From positions 310,001 to 374,000 of the forward strand of contig CAYWLG010000001.1 of assembly GCA_964459385.1 (NCBI GenBank): 64,000 nt of DNA. The letters are read 5' to 3'. Below are positions 49,502-58,034 of the stretch, in pieces (position 1 is the first letter of the stretch; every line of letters begins with the position of its first letter). The notes under the pieces were generated by a model. That model was not told the DNA's origin. It did no database searches and saw only the letters and a program-made list of their open reading frames with translations. The position numbers were made by a program, and so were the translations under genes. The DNA comes from UBA6107 sp964459385 (GTDB lineage Bacteria; Chloroflexota; Anaerolineae; Anaerolineales; Anaerolineaceae).

Positions 49502-50257
49502 TTATCCGAAACGACCGGTGATGTAATCTTGGGTGCGTTTGTCTTTTGGGGTCAAGAACATCTCTTTGCCGGCAGAGTATTCGATCAATTCGCCCATCAA
49601 GAAGAAGGCGGCGAAATCGGCTACGCGTGCGGCTTGCTGCACGTTGTGCGGGGCCAGAATGATGGTGTATTTCTGTTTGAGGTCCACCAGCAGGCTTTCG
49701 ATCTTGGAAGTCGAAACCGGGTCGAGGGCAGAAGTGGGTTCATCCAGCATGATGACCTCAGGCTCCTGCGAAAGCACGCGTGCCAGGCACAGACGCTGCT
49801 GCTGCCCGCCTGAGATGGCGTAGCCCGAATCGTTGAGCCGGTCATACACTTCGTCCCACAGCACCGCCTGACGCAGGGCATTTTCGACCGCGGCATCCAG
49901 CTTGGCTTTACGCCGTTCCCCGGCCATGCGCAGCCCGTAGGCCACATTCTCATAGATCGAGAGCGGCAGGGGCACCGGGCGCGAAAAGACCATGCCGATC
50001 TTGCGGCGCAGTTCGATCACGTCCGTTTTGGGGTCGAGGATGTTCACCCCGTTGAAGATCACCTCGCCAGACATCTCTTTGACGTCGGCCAGGTCGTTGA
50101 GGCGGTTGAGCACGCGCAAAAAGGTCGATTTGCCGCCGCCGGCCGGGCCAAAGAGCACGGTGATGGCGTTGGCCTCAATATCCAGGTGGATGTGGCGCAG
50201 GCTTTCGTTGTCATCCGAATAGCGGATGCACAGGTCATTGACGTTGAACTTATCCAT
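49502..50257 (-). CDS. pstB: Phosphate ABC transporter ATPase
   Basis: This ATPase has Walker A GPAGGGKST, SRPVPLPLSIYENVAYG, signature ISGGQQQRLCLAR, Walker B VIMLDEPTSALDP and the end block EMFLTPKDKRTQDYITGRFG, all typical of PstB. The H-loop reads APHNVQQAARVAD. ATG 50257 is used; a GTG at 50266 overlapping the pstA stop is possible. It energises high-affinity phosphate import. Confidence 0.95.
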   Translation of the reverse strand: MDKFNVNDLCIRYSDDNESLRHIHLDIEANAITVLFGPAGGGKSTFLRVLNRLNDLADVKEMSGEVIFNGVNILDPKTDVIELRRKIGMVFSRPVPLPLSIYENVAYGLRMAGERRKAKLDAAVENALRQAVLWDEVYDRLNDSGYAISGGQQQRLCLARVLSQEPEVIMLDEPTSALDPVSTSKIESLLVDLKQKYTIILAPHNVQQAARVADFAAFFLMGELIEYSAGKEMFLTPKDKRTQDYITGRFG

Positions 50258-50259
50258 GC

Positions 50260-51129
50260 CTACCACTGCTTTCTGGCACGCGCCCGTGAGCGGATGAAGG
50301 TGGCGATCAGGTTCATGCCCAGCACGAAGAAGAGCAGCACCAGCACGGTGCCATACTGAATCTCAACGGGCATGCCGGGCACCTGGGTGGAAATGACGAA
50401 GATGTGGTAAGGCAGCGCCATCGTAGCGTCGAAGATGGATTTGGGTAGCATGGGCAGGAAGAAGGTGGCGCCCGTAAAGAGGATGGGCGCAGTTTCGCCC
50501 GCGGCCCGCTCCAGGCCCAAAATCACACCGGTGATGATACCGGGCAGCGCCTGGGGCAGGGTGATGCGCCACACGGTCTGCCAGCGGCTGGCTCCCAGCG
50601 AGGTGGAGACCACCCTGAATGAGTTGGGCACGCCGCGCAGGGCTTCTTCGGTGGTACTGATGATGACCGGCAGGGTCATGATCGAAAGTGTCAATGAGGC
50701 CGAGAGGATGCTGGTACCGAACTTGAGGAAGATCACGAAAAGTCCCAGACCGAACAGGCCATACACCACCGAGGGGATGCCGGCTAAATTGACAATGGCA
50801 ATGCGGATGAGACGGGTAACGCTGTTATCGGGGGCGTATTCGGCGATATAGATGCCGGCTGCTACCCCCAGCGGCACCGAGAAAAGGGCCGTACCCAGGG
50901 TAAGGTAAAGCGTACCCACAATGGCGGGCAAGATGCCTCCCGCGCGCATCCCGTTGGTGGGCATGGCGCTCAAAAACTCCCAATTGATGGCCGGGGAGCC
51001 TTTGAGAATGATGTAGCCGATCAGCCCGATGATCGGGAGGACGGTCAAGAATGTGATGAGCCGCAGCAGCATGAAACCGAGCGTCTGCGTGATGTGGGCA
51101 TGCGAGCGGGGATCTTTTTCGAGGTTCAA
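50260..51129 (-). CDS. pstA: Phosphate ABC transporter permease PstA
   Basis: This 289-residue permease has six helices and the EAA-type loop EEALRGVPNSFRVVSTSLGASRWQT. The TTG start overlaps the pstC stop (TTGA), indicating coupling. Partner of PstC. Confidence 0.94.
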   Translation of the reverse strand: MNLEKDPRSHAHITQTLGFMLLRLITFLTVLPIIGLIGYIILKGSPAINWEFLSAMPTNGMRAGGILPAIVGTLYLTLGTALFSVPLGVAAGIYIAEYAPDNSVTRLIRIAIVNLAGIPSVVYGLFGLGLFVIFLKFGTSILSASLTLSIMTLPVIISTTEEALRGVPNSFRVVSTSLGASRWQTVWRITLPQALPGIITGVILGLERAAGETAPILFTGATFFLPMLPKSIFDATMALPYHIFVISTQVPGMPVEIQYGTVLVLLFFVLGMNLIATFIRSRARARKQW

Positions 51130-52016
51130 GAAAGGATCCGTTCTGCGCGTTTGCGCTGGCGGGTGCTCACGTAGCTGGCGAAGACGTTCACGATCAGCGA
51201 AAGCAAGAAGATGATGATGCCAATGAGAAACAACACCTGGTAGTGCTGGCTGCCGGTGGCAACCTCGCCCATTTCTGAGGCAATGGTGGCGGTCATGGTG
51301 CGCACGGGCATGAGCAGCGAGTTCCAGCGCAGCGGCATGATTGGCGCATTGCCTGTCACCATCATCACGGCCATGGTTTCGCCCAGAGCACGCCCAACGC
51401 CCAGCATCACAGCGGTCAGCACGCCGCTTTTGGCGGCCGGCAGGGTTACGCCCCAGATCGTTTGCCAGCGGGTCGCCCCCAGCGCCCAGGCTGCCTGTCG
51501 GTATGAGGGGGGCACGTTGTTCAGCGCATCTTCGGCAATCGAGACGATGGTCGGGATCGAGATCAGGGCCAGCAAAATGGCCCCGGTGATGGCCGTCAGG
51601 CCGGTGGGCAGGTGAAAGAACTCGCGCATAAAGGGCACGATCACCAGAATGCCAATAAAGCCCAGCACCACCGAAGGGATGCCGGCCAGGATTTCGATGA
51701 TCGGTTTGAGCGTTTCTTTGATCCAGTTGGGGGCGATCTCTGAAAGATACACTGCCGTGCCAATGCCGAAGGGCAGGGCAATGATCGTGGCGGCAACGGT
51801 CACCAATATCGTGCCCAAAAAGAGGGGCAGCACCCCAAAATAGCCCTCGATCGGGTACCAGGTGGTGCTGAAGATGCTTGAAAGCGGTACATCGGTGAGG
51901 GCGGGCAGGCCTTCACGCAGAAGAAAAAGCAGGATCAGGGTGACGAATAAGATGCTTGAATAACCGCTGAGTTTGATCAGGAGAGAAATGAATTGGTCGC
52001 CTCTGAGTCGCTTCAT
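51126..52016 (-). CDS. pstC: Phosphate ABC transporter permease PstC
   Basis: This 296-residue permease has six helices and the loop EDALNNVPPSYRQAAWALGATRWQT. It lies 12 bp after pstS and overlaps pstA. Confidence 0.94.
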   Translation of the reverse strand: MKRLRGDQFISLLIKLSGYSSILFVTLILLFLLREGLPALTDVPLSSIFSTTWYPIEGYFGVLPLFLGTILVTVAATIIALPFGIGTAVYLSEIAPNWIKETLKPIIEILAGIPSVVLGFIGILVIVPFMREFFHLPTGLTAITGAILLALISIPTIVSIAEDALNNVPPSYRQAAWALGATRWQTIWGVTLPAAKSGVLTAVMLGVGRALGETMAVMMVTGNAPIMPLRWNSLLMPVRTMTATIASEMGEVATGSQHYQVLFLIGIIIFLLSLIVNVFASYVSTRQRKRAERILS

Positions 52017-52028
52017 GATCGGTCCTGT

Positions 52029-52916
52029 CTATTGCACCGGCACAAAGCCCAGCTCGCTGACGATCTGCTGCGCTTCAGGCGACAGGATCCAGTCGAGGTA
52101 GTCTTTGATCGCTCCGGTCGGGGTGTTTTGGGTGTACATATAGAGATTTCGTGAAATTACATAACTGTTGTCGGTGACCGTTTTTGCCGAGGGCAGCACG
52201 AAAACATCGGGGTTCTCGAGGGATGATATGGCCACCAGCTTGACCTCGTGGGTCACGTAGCCGAGCCCGTCATAGCCAATGGCGTTGGGGTTGTCGCGCA
52301 CCTCGGCGATGATGCCCTCTGAAGAAGGCAGCAGCAGCGTATCGGGTGCGAAAATGGTCTTGTCTTTGCTGTCGCCCAGGCGCACCACAGCTTCCAGAAA
52401 GTACACGTGCGTGCCCGAGTTGGTCTCGCGCGAAAGGCGCACGATGGGCCGATCTTCGCCGCCCACTTCCATCCAGTTGGTGATCTCACCGCGGTAAATG
52501 GCCGAGAGCTGGCTGAGGGTGAGGTGACCCACCGGGTTGGCCGGGTTGACGATTACGGCAATGGCATCGCGCGCGATGACGATCTCTTGCGGATCCAAAC
52601 CGGCTTTCAGGGCGGCGTCCATCTCTTCGGGCTTGATCTGCCGCGAGGCATTGGCAATATCTACCGTCTTGTTCAACAAGGCCGTAATGCCCGTGCCCGA
52701 CCCACCCCCCGTGACCGAGATGGAGATTTCTGGATGCAGGATCTGATATTTTTCCGCCCAGGCCAGGGCCAGATTGACGATGGTATCAGACCCTTTATTC
52801 TCGATATAGGCACTGGTTTGGGCAGGTGGGGTAATAGCATCAGCACCCTGTTTGGGCTGGCAGGCGGCCAGCAAACAGAGGAGCATCCCCCCCAGGAGAA
52901 TGTACCTTTTGCGCAT
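52029..52916 (-). CDS. pstS: Phosphate-binding lipoprotein
   Basis: This 295-residue substrate-binding protein has a lipoprotein signal (lipobox LAAC) and the phosphate-site blocks KGSDTIVNLA and GGGSGTGITALLN, then SRETNSGTHVYF. First gene of pstSCAB. ATG 52916 starts the signal peptide; TATAAT ends seven bases upstream, so the mRNA appears leaderless. Confidence 0.92.
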   Translation of the reverse strand: MRKRYILLGGMLLCLLAACQPKQGADAITPPAQTSAYIENKGSDTIVNLALAWAEKYQILHPEISISVTGGGSGTGITALLNKTVDIANASRQIKPEEMDAALKAGLDPQEIVIARDAIAVIVNPANPVGHLTLSQLSAIYRGEITNWMEVGGEDRPIVRLSRETNSGTHVYFLEAVVRLGDSKDKTIFAPDTLLLPSSEGIIAEVRDNPNAIGYDGLGYVTHEVKLVAISSLENPDVFVLPSAKTVTDNSYVISRNLYMYTQNTPTGAIKDYLDWILSPEAQQIVSELGFVPVQ

Positions 52917-52923
52917 TATCTCG

Positions 52924-52952
52924 ATTATATCCGAGGATAACCAGAATTCAGG
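52924..52952 (-). promoter_or_regulatory. Promoter of pstSCAB
   Basis: Minus-strand TATAAT (52924-52929) with a weak CCTGAA (52947-52952) 17 bp upstream. The weak -35 suggests activator dependence, as expected for a phosphate-starvation promoter. Confidence 0.55.
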
Positions 52953-52978
52953 GCAAAAAGACGATTTTATTATCAAAA

Positions 52979-52995
52979 TTTTAAGAAATGGTTAA
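52979..52995 (-). promoter_or_regulatory. Possible Pho-box-like direct repeat
   Basis: Minus-strand TTAACC-N5-TTAAAA, two similar hexamers with 11-bp spacing upstream of pstS, resembling PhoP-type boxes. Distance to the -35 is longer than usual, so this is weak. Confidence 0.3.
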
Positions 52996-53040
52996 CGTAT
53001 TGTAAAACTCGACAATATTATGGAAGTCATGATACCAAAA

Positions 53041-53064
53041 AGAGGAATGCCGCGGCATTCCTCT
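53041..53064 (-). terminator. Terminator of the ECF S-component gene
   Basis: AGAGGAATGCCG/CGGCATTCCTCT is a perfect inverted repeat with a T-run on the minus strand, about 30 bp after the stop codon. Confidence 0.88.
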
Positions 53065-53092
53065 TCTAAAACGTTCCGATTGTTTAGATGGC

Positions 53093-53650
53093 CTAAAGAT
53101 CGGCGCCTTTTTTCTTGCCGACGCGAATCTGCAAAATGATGCCGACCACGATCACGGTGATCACGGCGGAGAGCGCTGCTTCAAGCAGGCCGTTCGAGAC
53201 GACAATGCCGCCTAAAATAACCCAGGGGTAGATCTGGAACAGTCCCAGCATGCCCAGCACCAGCACGGTGTTGGTGAGGCTGCCTGCCAGCCCCGAACCG
53301 ATCAAGCCGGCCACCGGGAGTTTTTTGAGCGCGCGCCACACCAGCCAGGCCACCGGCCCGATGAAAAGACGCGGCAGCACAGAGATCAACGGGTTGGTGA
53401 AGACCACATCACCGGGTCCGGAGGGTGCAATTGCCGCCTGCAGCAGACTGAACAGGCCAAATATCAGGCCGATGCCGGCGCCTACTACTGGGCCTTCCAA
53501 AATGGCGCCGATGATGACCGGCACGTGCATGATGGTGAGCGAGATGCCGCCAAACCAGGGGATGAAGCCCCAATGGGTGAGCCCCAATAAGATTGCTACG
53601 GCACCCAACGCGCCGGTAATAACGATTTTGCGAGTTCGATCTTGAGCCAT
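53093..53650 (-). CDS. ECF transporter S-component
   Basis: This 185-residue protein has five to six helices. The GALGAVAILLGLTHWGFIPW start, the VPVIIGAILEGPVVGAGIGLIFGLFS block and a conserved C-terminal helix fit energy-coupling-factor substrate-binding subunits for vitamins. The vitamin is not evident. GGAGGAG precedes ATG 53650. Solitary gene, so it probably uses a shared EcfAA'T module encoded elsewhere. Its leader can form two exclusive hairpins. Confidence 0.83.
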   Translation of the reverse strand: MAQDRTRKIVITGALGAVAILLGLTHWGFIPWFGGISLTIMHVPVIIGAILEGPVVGAGIGLIFGLFSLLQAAIAPSGPGDVVFTNPLISVLPRLFIGPVAWLVWRALKKLPVAGLIGSGLAGSLTNTVLVLGMLGLFQIYPWVILGGIVVSNGLLEAALSAVITVIVVGIILQIRVGKKKGADL

Positions 53651-53660
53651 TTCTCCTCCA

Positions 53661-53702
53661 GGGGTTAACCTTTCATTATATAAACCCCAATGAATAGGGT
53701 TT
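53661..53702 (-). promoter_or_regulatory. Alternative hairpins in the ECF gene leader
   Basis: AACCCC/GGGGTT (53661-53666 with 53683-53688) lies next to the ribosome site; GGGTTT/AAACCC (53697-53702 with 53682-53687) uses the same middle segment. The two folds exclude each other, the layout of a translational riboswitch or attenuator. No known aptamer recognised. Confidence 0.45.
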
Positions 53703-53723
53703 CGGTTCACCCTTCGAGCCAGT

Positions 53724-53752
53724 ATTGTAGCATATTGACCGGTGAATGTAAA
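53724..53752 (-). promoter_or_regulatory. Promoter of the ECF S-component gene
   Basis: Minus-strand TTTACA (53747-53752), 17-bp spacer, TACAAT (53724-53729); the leader is about 65 nt. Confidence 0.7.
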
Positions 53753-53769
53753 AAAACGCCCTGGCAAAC

Positions 53770-55188
53770 TTACATTTCTTGTTTGGGGTCATCCTTACCG
53801 GGCGTGATCTTCCTCGCCAGCGGCAGGGTGAAGCGGATTTGCGTGCCCTGACCCACCTGACTGTTCACTTCGATCGTGCCATTTTGGGCCTGCACCAATC
53901 CCTGCGCGATCGAAAGCCCCAGGCCGCTGCCGCGATAATCGGGACTGGATTTGTCGCTGACTTTGTAGAAGCGGTCGAAGACCTTGGCCAGATGTTCGGG
54001 TGGAATGCCCGAGCCATTATCGCTGACTTCAATGAACGCTTTGCCGGCTTTGGTCGCGGTTTGGATCTTGACCCAGCCACCGGGATGGTTGTTGCGGGCC
54101 GCGTTATCGATGAGGATGAGCAGTATTTGCTTCAAGTGAACCGGATCCGCCAACACGGTCAAAGGTTCACCGCTTGCCGTGAGGGTGATCTCTGTGCTGG
54201 AAAGAACGCGTTCGTTTTGCCGCACCAGTTCATCCAGCAGATCGGGCATATAGATCGGCTGCACTTCGATGGGCAGCTTGTGTGCGTCCAGGCGGCTAAG
54301 CAGCAGCAGGTTCTCGATCAACTTGGTCATGTAATTGGCGTCGCTCAGCACATCGCCCAGCACCTGCTTTTGGGGTTCAGAGACGGCCTGTCTCTGGGCC
54401 ACCTCCACCCCGGCGTGGATCAAGGTGAGCGGGGTGCGCAGTTCGTGGCTGGCATTGGCCACGAAGGTCTGCTGGCGCTCCCAGGCCAACTGGGTGGGCT
54501 TAATGGAACGGCCGGCCAAAAACCAGGAGCCGACCCCCAGCAGCAAAATGCTCAGTGCGGCGACAAGGATCATGCCCTGCAGAAGCTGATCCATCATGGC
54601 CTGCTGCGGCTTGAGCGATCTGCCCACCTGGATGAGCCCCACTTCATTGTCAATCGGAACGCGATATGTGAGCAGTCTCACCGGCGTGCCATCCGTCAGT
54701 TTGACGGTGCGAATGTCAGAGCCGTTCACCAGCGCGGCGGCGATGGCGTTCTTATCGGCGGGCAGCCACGAATGGGTGACCACGGTGCCCGTGATCGGTG
54801 TGCCGTCTATCTTGAGAGAAAGCACAACAATATCGGCCAGTTCGCTGATCTCGACCTGATTGCTTTCATTATATTGCAGGTCCTCATCGGCTTCATTTTC
54901 TTCGTCAGATTCTGGGTTACCATAGGGATCCACCCAGAAGTGGGAATCAGAAGTGGTGTTCACAAAACCGGCGCTGACCAGAGAATCATACAAATTGATT
55001 GGCAAGGGCAGATGCAGAGAGGCAAATTGCAGCCCCATCTTAAGCGTCAGGGCACGGTCATTGTTGACGCGCAAATAATAATTGACCAAGGTATAGGTGC
55101 CGACGCTGAGAATGACGGCCAACCCCAGACCGATGGCCGTATATAAAAGCACCAGCCGGATGCGCAGGCGGTTAAGCAGTGGTTTCAT
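53770..55188 (-). CDS. Sensor histidine kinase
   Basis: This 472-residue kinase has two membrane helices (about residues 12-34 and 203-225) flanking an extracytoplasmic sensor domain with an acidic stretch (SDEENEADED), then a HisKA/HATPase_c core: H248 in NASHELRTPL, N-box LIDNAARNN, G1 SDNGSGIP, G2 GSGLGLSIA. Its ATG overlaps the response-regulator gene by 17 bases. The signal is unknown; proximity to pst allows a PhoR-like role, while divergence from the ApbE operon allows redox or metal sensing. Confidence 0.93.
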   Translation of the reverse strand: MKPLLNRLRIRLVLLYTAIGLGLAVILSVGTYTLVNYYLRVNNDRALTLKMGLQFASLHLPLPINLYDSLVSAGFVNTTSDSHFWVDPYGNPESDEENEADEDLQYNESNQVEISELADIVVLSLKIDGTPITGTVVTHSWLPADKNAIAAALVNGSDIRTVKLTDGTPVRLLTYRVPIDNEVGLIQVGRSLKPQQAMMDQLLQGMILVAALSILLLGVGSWFLAGRSIKPTQLAWERQQTFVANASHELRTPLTLIHAGVEVAQRQAVSEPQKQVLGDVLSDANYMTKLIENLLLLSRLDAHKLPIEVQPIYMPDLLDELVRQNERVLSSTEITLTASGEPLTVLADPVHLKQILLILIDNAARNNHPGGWVKIQTATKAGKAFIEVSDNGSGIPPEHLAKVFDRFYKVSDKSSPDYRGSGLGLSIAQGLVQAQNGTIEVNSQVGQGTQIRFTLPLARKITPGKDDPKQEM

Positions 55189-55855
55189 CGAAACGGTACC
55201 CAAACCCTCTCACTGTCTCGACCGGATTCTTTTTGCCGTCCACCCCCAACTTCTGGCGCAAGTAAGAAATATACACATCTACCATTTCGGGCTGCACATT
55301 GGTCTCATAGGACCAGACGTAATCGAGAATTTCCTGGCGGGTGAGCACCTGACCCGGATGGCGCATGAAAAATTCCAATAGATCCCACTCTTTTTTGGTC
55401 AGGTCAATCGGTTTTTCTTCGCGGCGCAGCGTGTGGGCTTTCAAATCCATCACCATGCTGCCGAGACGAATTTCCCACGAATCGACTGCATTCGGGTTCA
55501 TGCGCCGGCTCAAGGCATGGATGCGCGCGATCAGTTCGTCAAATGCAAAGGGTTTGGTGAGGTAATCATCTGCACCGCTTTCAAGCCCTGTGACACGATC
55601 TTCCACCTGTCCGCGCGCAGTCAACATCAACAGGCCGGTAGGCAAGTGGGCAGAGCGTACTTTGCGGCAAATTGAAGGACCATCTCGTCCCGGCAGCATC
55701 CAGTCGATGATGGCGACATCGTGAACACCACGCAGGGCCAGTTCCAGCCCGGTATCGCCGTCATTGGCCACATCCACACTGAAGTTTTCCTGCTCCAGCA
55801 CGCTTCGCACCAGGGCGGCCAACCGTTTGTCATCTTCGATTAAAAGAATGCGCAT
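55172..55855 (-). CDS. OmpR/PhoB-family response regulator
   Basis: This 227-residue regulator has a receiver domain (acidic pair E7-D8-D9, phospho-acceptor D51, T-loop LTARG, K of TKPF) and an OmpR-type winged helix (VDVYISYLRQKLG, VRGFGYRF). It pairs with the kinase gene it overlaps. The direct repeats at 55925-55942 in the divergent region are a candidate binding site. Confidence 0.94.
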   Translation of the reverse strand: MRILLIEDDKRLAALVRSVLEQENFSVDVANDGDTGLELALRGVHDVAIIDWMLPGRDGPSICRKVRSAHLPTGLLMLTARGQVEDRVTGLESGADDYLTKPFAFDELIARIHALSRRMNPNAVDSWEIRLGSMVMDLKAHTLRREEKPIDLTKKEWDLLEFFMRHPGQVLTRQEILDYVWSYETNVQPEMVDVYISYLRQKLGVDGKKNPVETVRGFGYRFDETTA

Positions 55856-55924
55856 GGCAATTCCTTTTCTTTAATAAATTATACAGTCGTCGTTGACAAC
55901 CGAAATAATTTTACTCAGCAAAGG

Positions 55925-55942
55925 TTGGAAATTGATTGGAAA
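55925..55942. promoter_or_regulatory. 11-bp-spaced direct repeats, candidate response-regulator box
   Basis: TTGGAAA occurs at 55925-55931 and 55936-55942, an 11-bp period typical of OmpR-family sites, between the regulator gene and the PepSY operon. An inverted relative (TTCCAAT) lies at 55955-55961. Confidence 0.45.
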
Positions 55943-56016
55943 ATTCCTAGCAACTTCCAATCTAAACCCAAGGTTAATCGGATAAATTTAGTAAAGATAT
56001 ATTTGGAGAATAAAGC

Positions 56017-56685
56017 ATGAAGACGAAATTTGCCATCACTTTATCAGTATTTGTGACCATAATTGTGCTCACAGTTGTCGGCGGGGTGCTGGCTGCTTCT
56101 GGCAATTCAACCCCCGTGGCAACCCAGAGCAGTCAATCCATCTCAGGCATGGATCCGACCCGTGAAGCACAATATCAAGACTTGATCGCACAGGCCAATC
56201 AGACGATTGCTCAGGCCAACCAAAAGATCGCGGAGCTTTCTGCCGTGCAGGCAGGCGAGCCAACGGCTACCCCCTATCCGGTCTCGGCTGATCAGGCTGC
56301 CACCATTGCCTCGAATGCCTCGGGTGAAACGCCCCTGGCAATCCCCGAACTGGTGAATTATTCGGGCAAGGTGGCTTACTCGGTCAAATTTACAGATGGA
56401 CTGGTTTATGTGGATGCCAACAGTGGAGCGATTCTTTACAACGGCGTTCAGGTCACACAGATCATCAGCAAAGACCAGGCGGCTCAGATTGCCATTAACT
56501 ACACTGGCGATAACCGCGTGGTTGAAGTGATCAGCGGTTATTACAACAACGCCGGTGCTTACCGCGTTACTTTTTCGAATGGTGAACAGGTGTACATTGA
56601 TCTATACGGCAACATCCTGGCTGTTCAATTGCCTGTTTACACCAACCCCACTTCGGGTGGTGAACACGAAGAGAACGACGATTAA
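56017..56685 (+). CDS. Exported PepSY-domain protein
   Basis: This 222-residue protein has an N-terminal signal/anchor, a short coiled-coil-like Gln/Ala stretch (about residues 50-75) and two tandem PepSY-like units, each starting SADQAA/SKDQAA and ending in a DxxSGAIL/DLYGNIL beta hairpin. PepSY domains sit outside the membrane and often accompany redox or metalloprotease systems. First gene of an operon with ApbE and a ferric-reductase-like protein. Confidence 0.8.
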   Translation: MKTKFAITLSVFVTIIVLTVVGGVLAASGNSTPVATQSSQSISGMDPTREAQYQDLIAQANQTIAQANQKIAELSAVQAGEPTATPYPVSADQAATIASNASGETPLAIPELVNYSGKVAYSVKFTDGLVYVDANSGAILYNGVQVTQIISKDQAAQIAINYTGDNRVVEVISGYYNNAGAYRVTFSNGEQVYIDLYGNILAVQLPVYTNPTSGGEHEENDD

Positions 56686-56715
56686 TCTTTCATTGAAGAA
56701 GAACGGAGAAATCCT

Positions 56716-57081
56716 ATGAATCAGCAAAATGCACCTCGCAAAAAAAAGGTGTTTGTAACCAACTCATTTAAATATTTGGTCGCGGCTGTCTCGGTGGCGA
56801 GTACCGTTGGCCTGTGGGGCGTTTTTAGCAAACAAGACGCCCAGGCGATGAACAACACCTCCACGCAAATTGACCCCGCTCCCTTGCCAACTTTGATACC
56901 GTTGAACGATGTTTCCACCACCGGTGCATCTGTTTCTGGGGCAGCACAAACGGATCCGCTGGCGCTGCTGCCGGTGGCGACCCAACCCCCCAGCCAGAGT
57001 GCGGTCACTTCATCAAATACCGGTTCGGTGCAGATCATCCAGCCGAATCCCGTCACCCAGACCCGCTCTTCACGCAGATGA
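56716..57081 (+). CDS. Single-helix exported protein of unknown function
   Basis: This 121-residue protein has a basic N-terminus, one membrane helix (about residues 17-36) and a Ser/Thr/Pro/Gln-rich tail of low complexity, ending RSSRR. No family recognised. CGGAGAAA precedes the ATG; the stop overlaps the ApbE start (ATGA). Confidence 0.6.
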   Translation: MNQQNAPRKKKVFVTNSFKYLVAAVSVASTVGLWGVFSKQDAQAMNNTSTQIDPAPLPTLIPLNDVSTTGASVSGAAQTDPLALLPVATQPPSQSAVTSSNTGSVQIIQPNPVTQTRSSRR

Positions 57082-58034
57082 AAACATACTCTTTTCAGGC
57101 GATGGGCTCGCGCATTCTGGTCGCGATGGATACGGAATCGGAAGATTTCGCTGACTGGTGCGGAAAGACGGTGAAGTGGTTTGAAGAATGGGAACAGATC
57201 TTCAGCCGTTTTCGCCTCACTTCAGAATTGAGCGAGCTCAACAGCAAAAGCGGCGAGTGGGTTTGGGTCAGCAGCGTGTTCTGGAAGGTTTTCAGGTTGA
57301 GCTTGAAAGTAAAAGAAATGACGCATGGCTTAGTGACCCCCGAAGCGCTTAACGCACTTGAAAACGCCGGCTATACCATCTCATTTGATGATATGGCCGA
57401 GCACATGGATGAACTGCTGCGGCGGCCGGTGGCTCAGATGGAAGAAATTGGCGATATCGAGCTGGACCCTTCGCGTCACTCGATCCGTCTGCCAAAGGGG
57501 CAGCGCATTGATCTGGGCGGCGTGGTCAAAGGGTGGGCGGCCATGCAGGCCATGAGCCACCTGCAAAAGGTCGCACCCGTGTTGGTGGATGCCGGGGGCG
57601 ATATTTCCGTCAGCGGCCCGCTGGAAAATGGAGAAGCCTGGCCGGTGGGGGTGGCTGACCCAACCGATGCTACACACAACCTTCGTCTGGTGATGATCAA
57701 CCGGGGCGGATTGGCAACATCCGGCCGTGATTACCGGCGCTGGCAAAAAGACGGCCGCTGGCAACATCACATCATCGATCCACGCATCGACCGACCGGCC
57801 GAAACCGACATCATGAGCGCCACGGTCTTTGCGCCCGATCTGGTGACCGCAGAGGCCTACGCCAAAATGGGCCTCATTCTGGGCAGCACTGAAGGCGCCG
57901 CTGCCTTGGATCAGATCAAAAACCTTGGCTACTTCTTTGCGTTGGAAGACGGCACACAGCTTAGCAATAAAACTTTTGATGAAATGGTTTGGAACGAACA
58001 ATGGATCAATCAACGAAAAAAGATTTCAGCGTAG
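57078..58034 (+). CDS. apbE: FAD:protein FMN transferase (ApbE family)
   Basis: This 318-residue enzyme transfers FMN from FAD onto a Thr/Ser of exported flavoproteins. Motifs: AMGSRILVAM at the start, FSRFRLTSELSELN, DLGGVVKGWAA, VDAGGDISVSG and the TSGRDYRRW...HHIIDPR block. Its own N-terminus has no signal peptide, unusual for exported ApbE, so it may act in the cytoplasm. No clear S/T-G-A-T acceptor motif is seen in its three operon neighbours. Confidence 0.92.
   Translation: MKTYSFQAMGSRILVAMDTESEDFADWCGKTVKWFEEWEQIFSRFRLTSELSELNSKSGEWVWVSSVFWKVFRLSLKVKEMTHGLVTPEALNALENAGYTISFDDMAEHMDELLRRPVAQMEEIGDIELDPSRHSIRLPKGQRIDLGGVVKGWAAMQAMSHLQKVAPVLVDAGGDISVSGPLENGEAWPVGVADPTDATHNLRLVMINRGGLATSGRDYRRWQKDGRWQHHIIDPRIDRPAETDIMSATVFAPDLVTAEAYAKMGLILGSTEGAAALDQIKNLGYFFALEDGTQLSNKTFDEMVWNEQWINQRKKISA

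Noticed and set aside
53779..55146. A 455-codon plus-strand frame opposite the histidine kinase
   Set aside because: It is antisense to a kinase with all catalytic motifs, has no ribosome site and gives a composition typical of mirrored GC-rich coding sequence.
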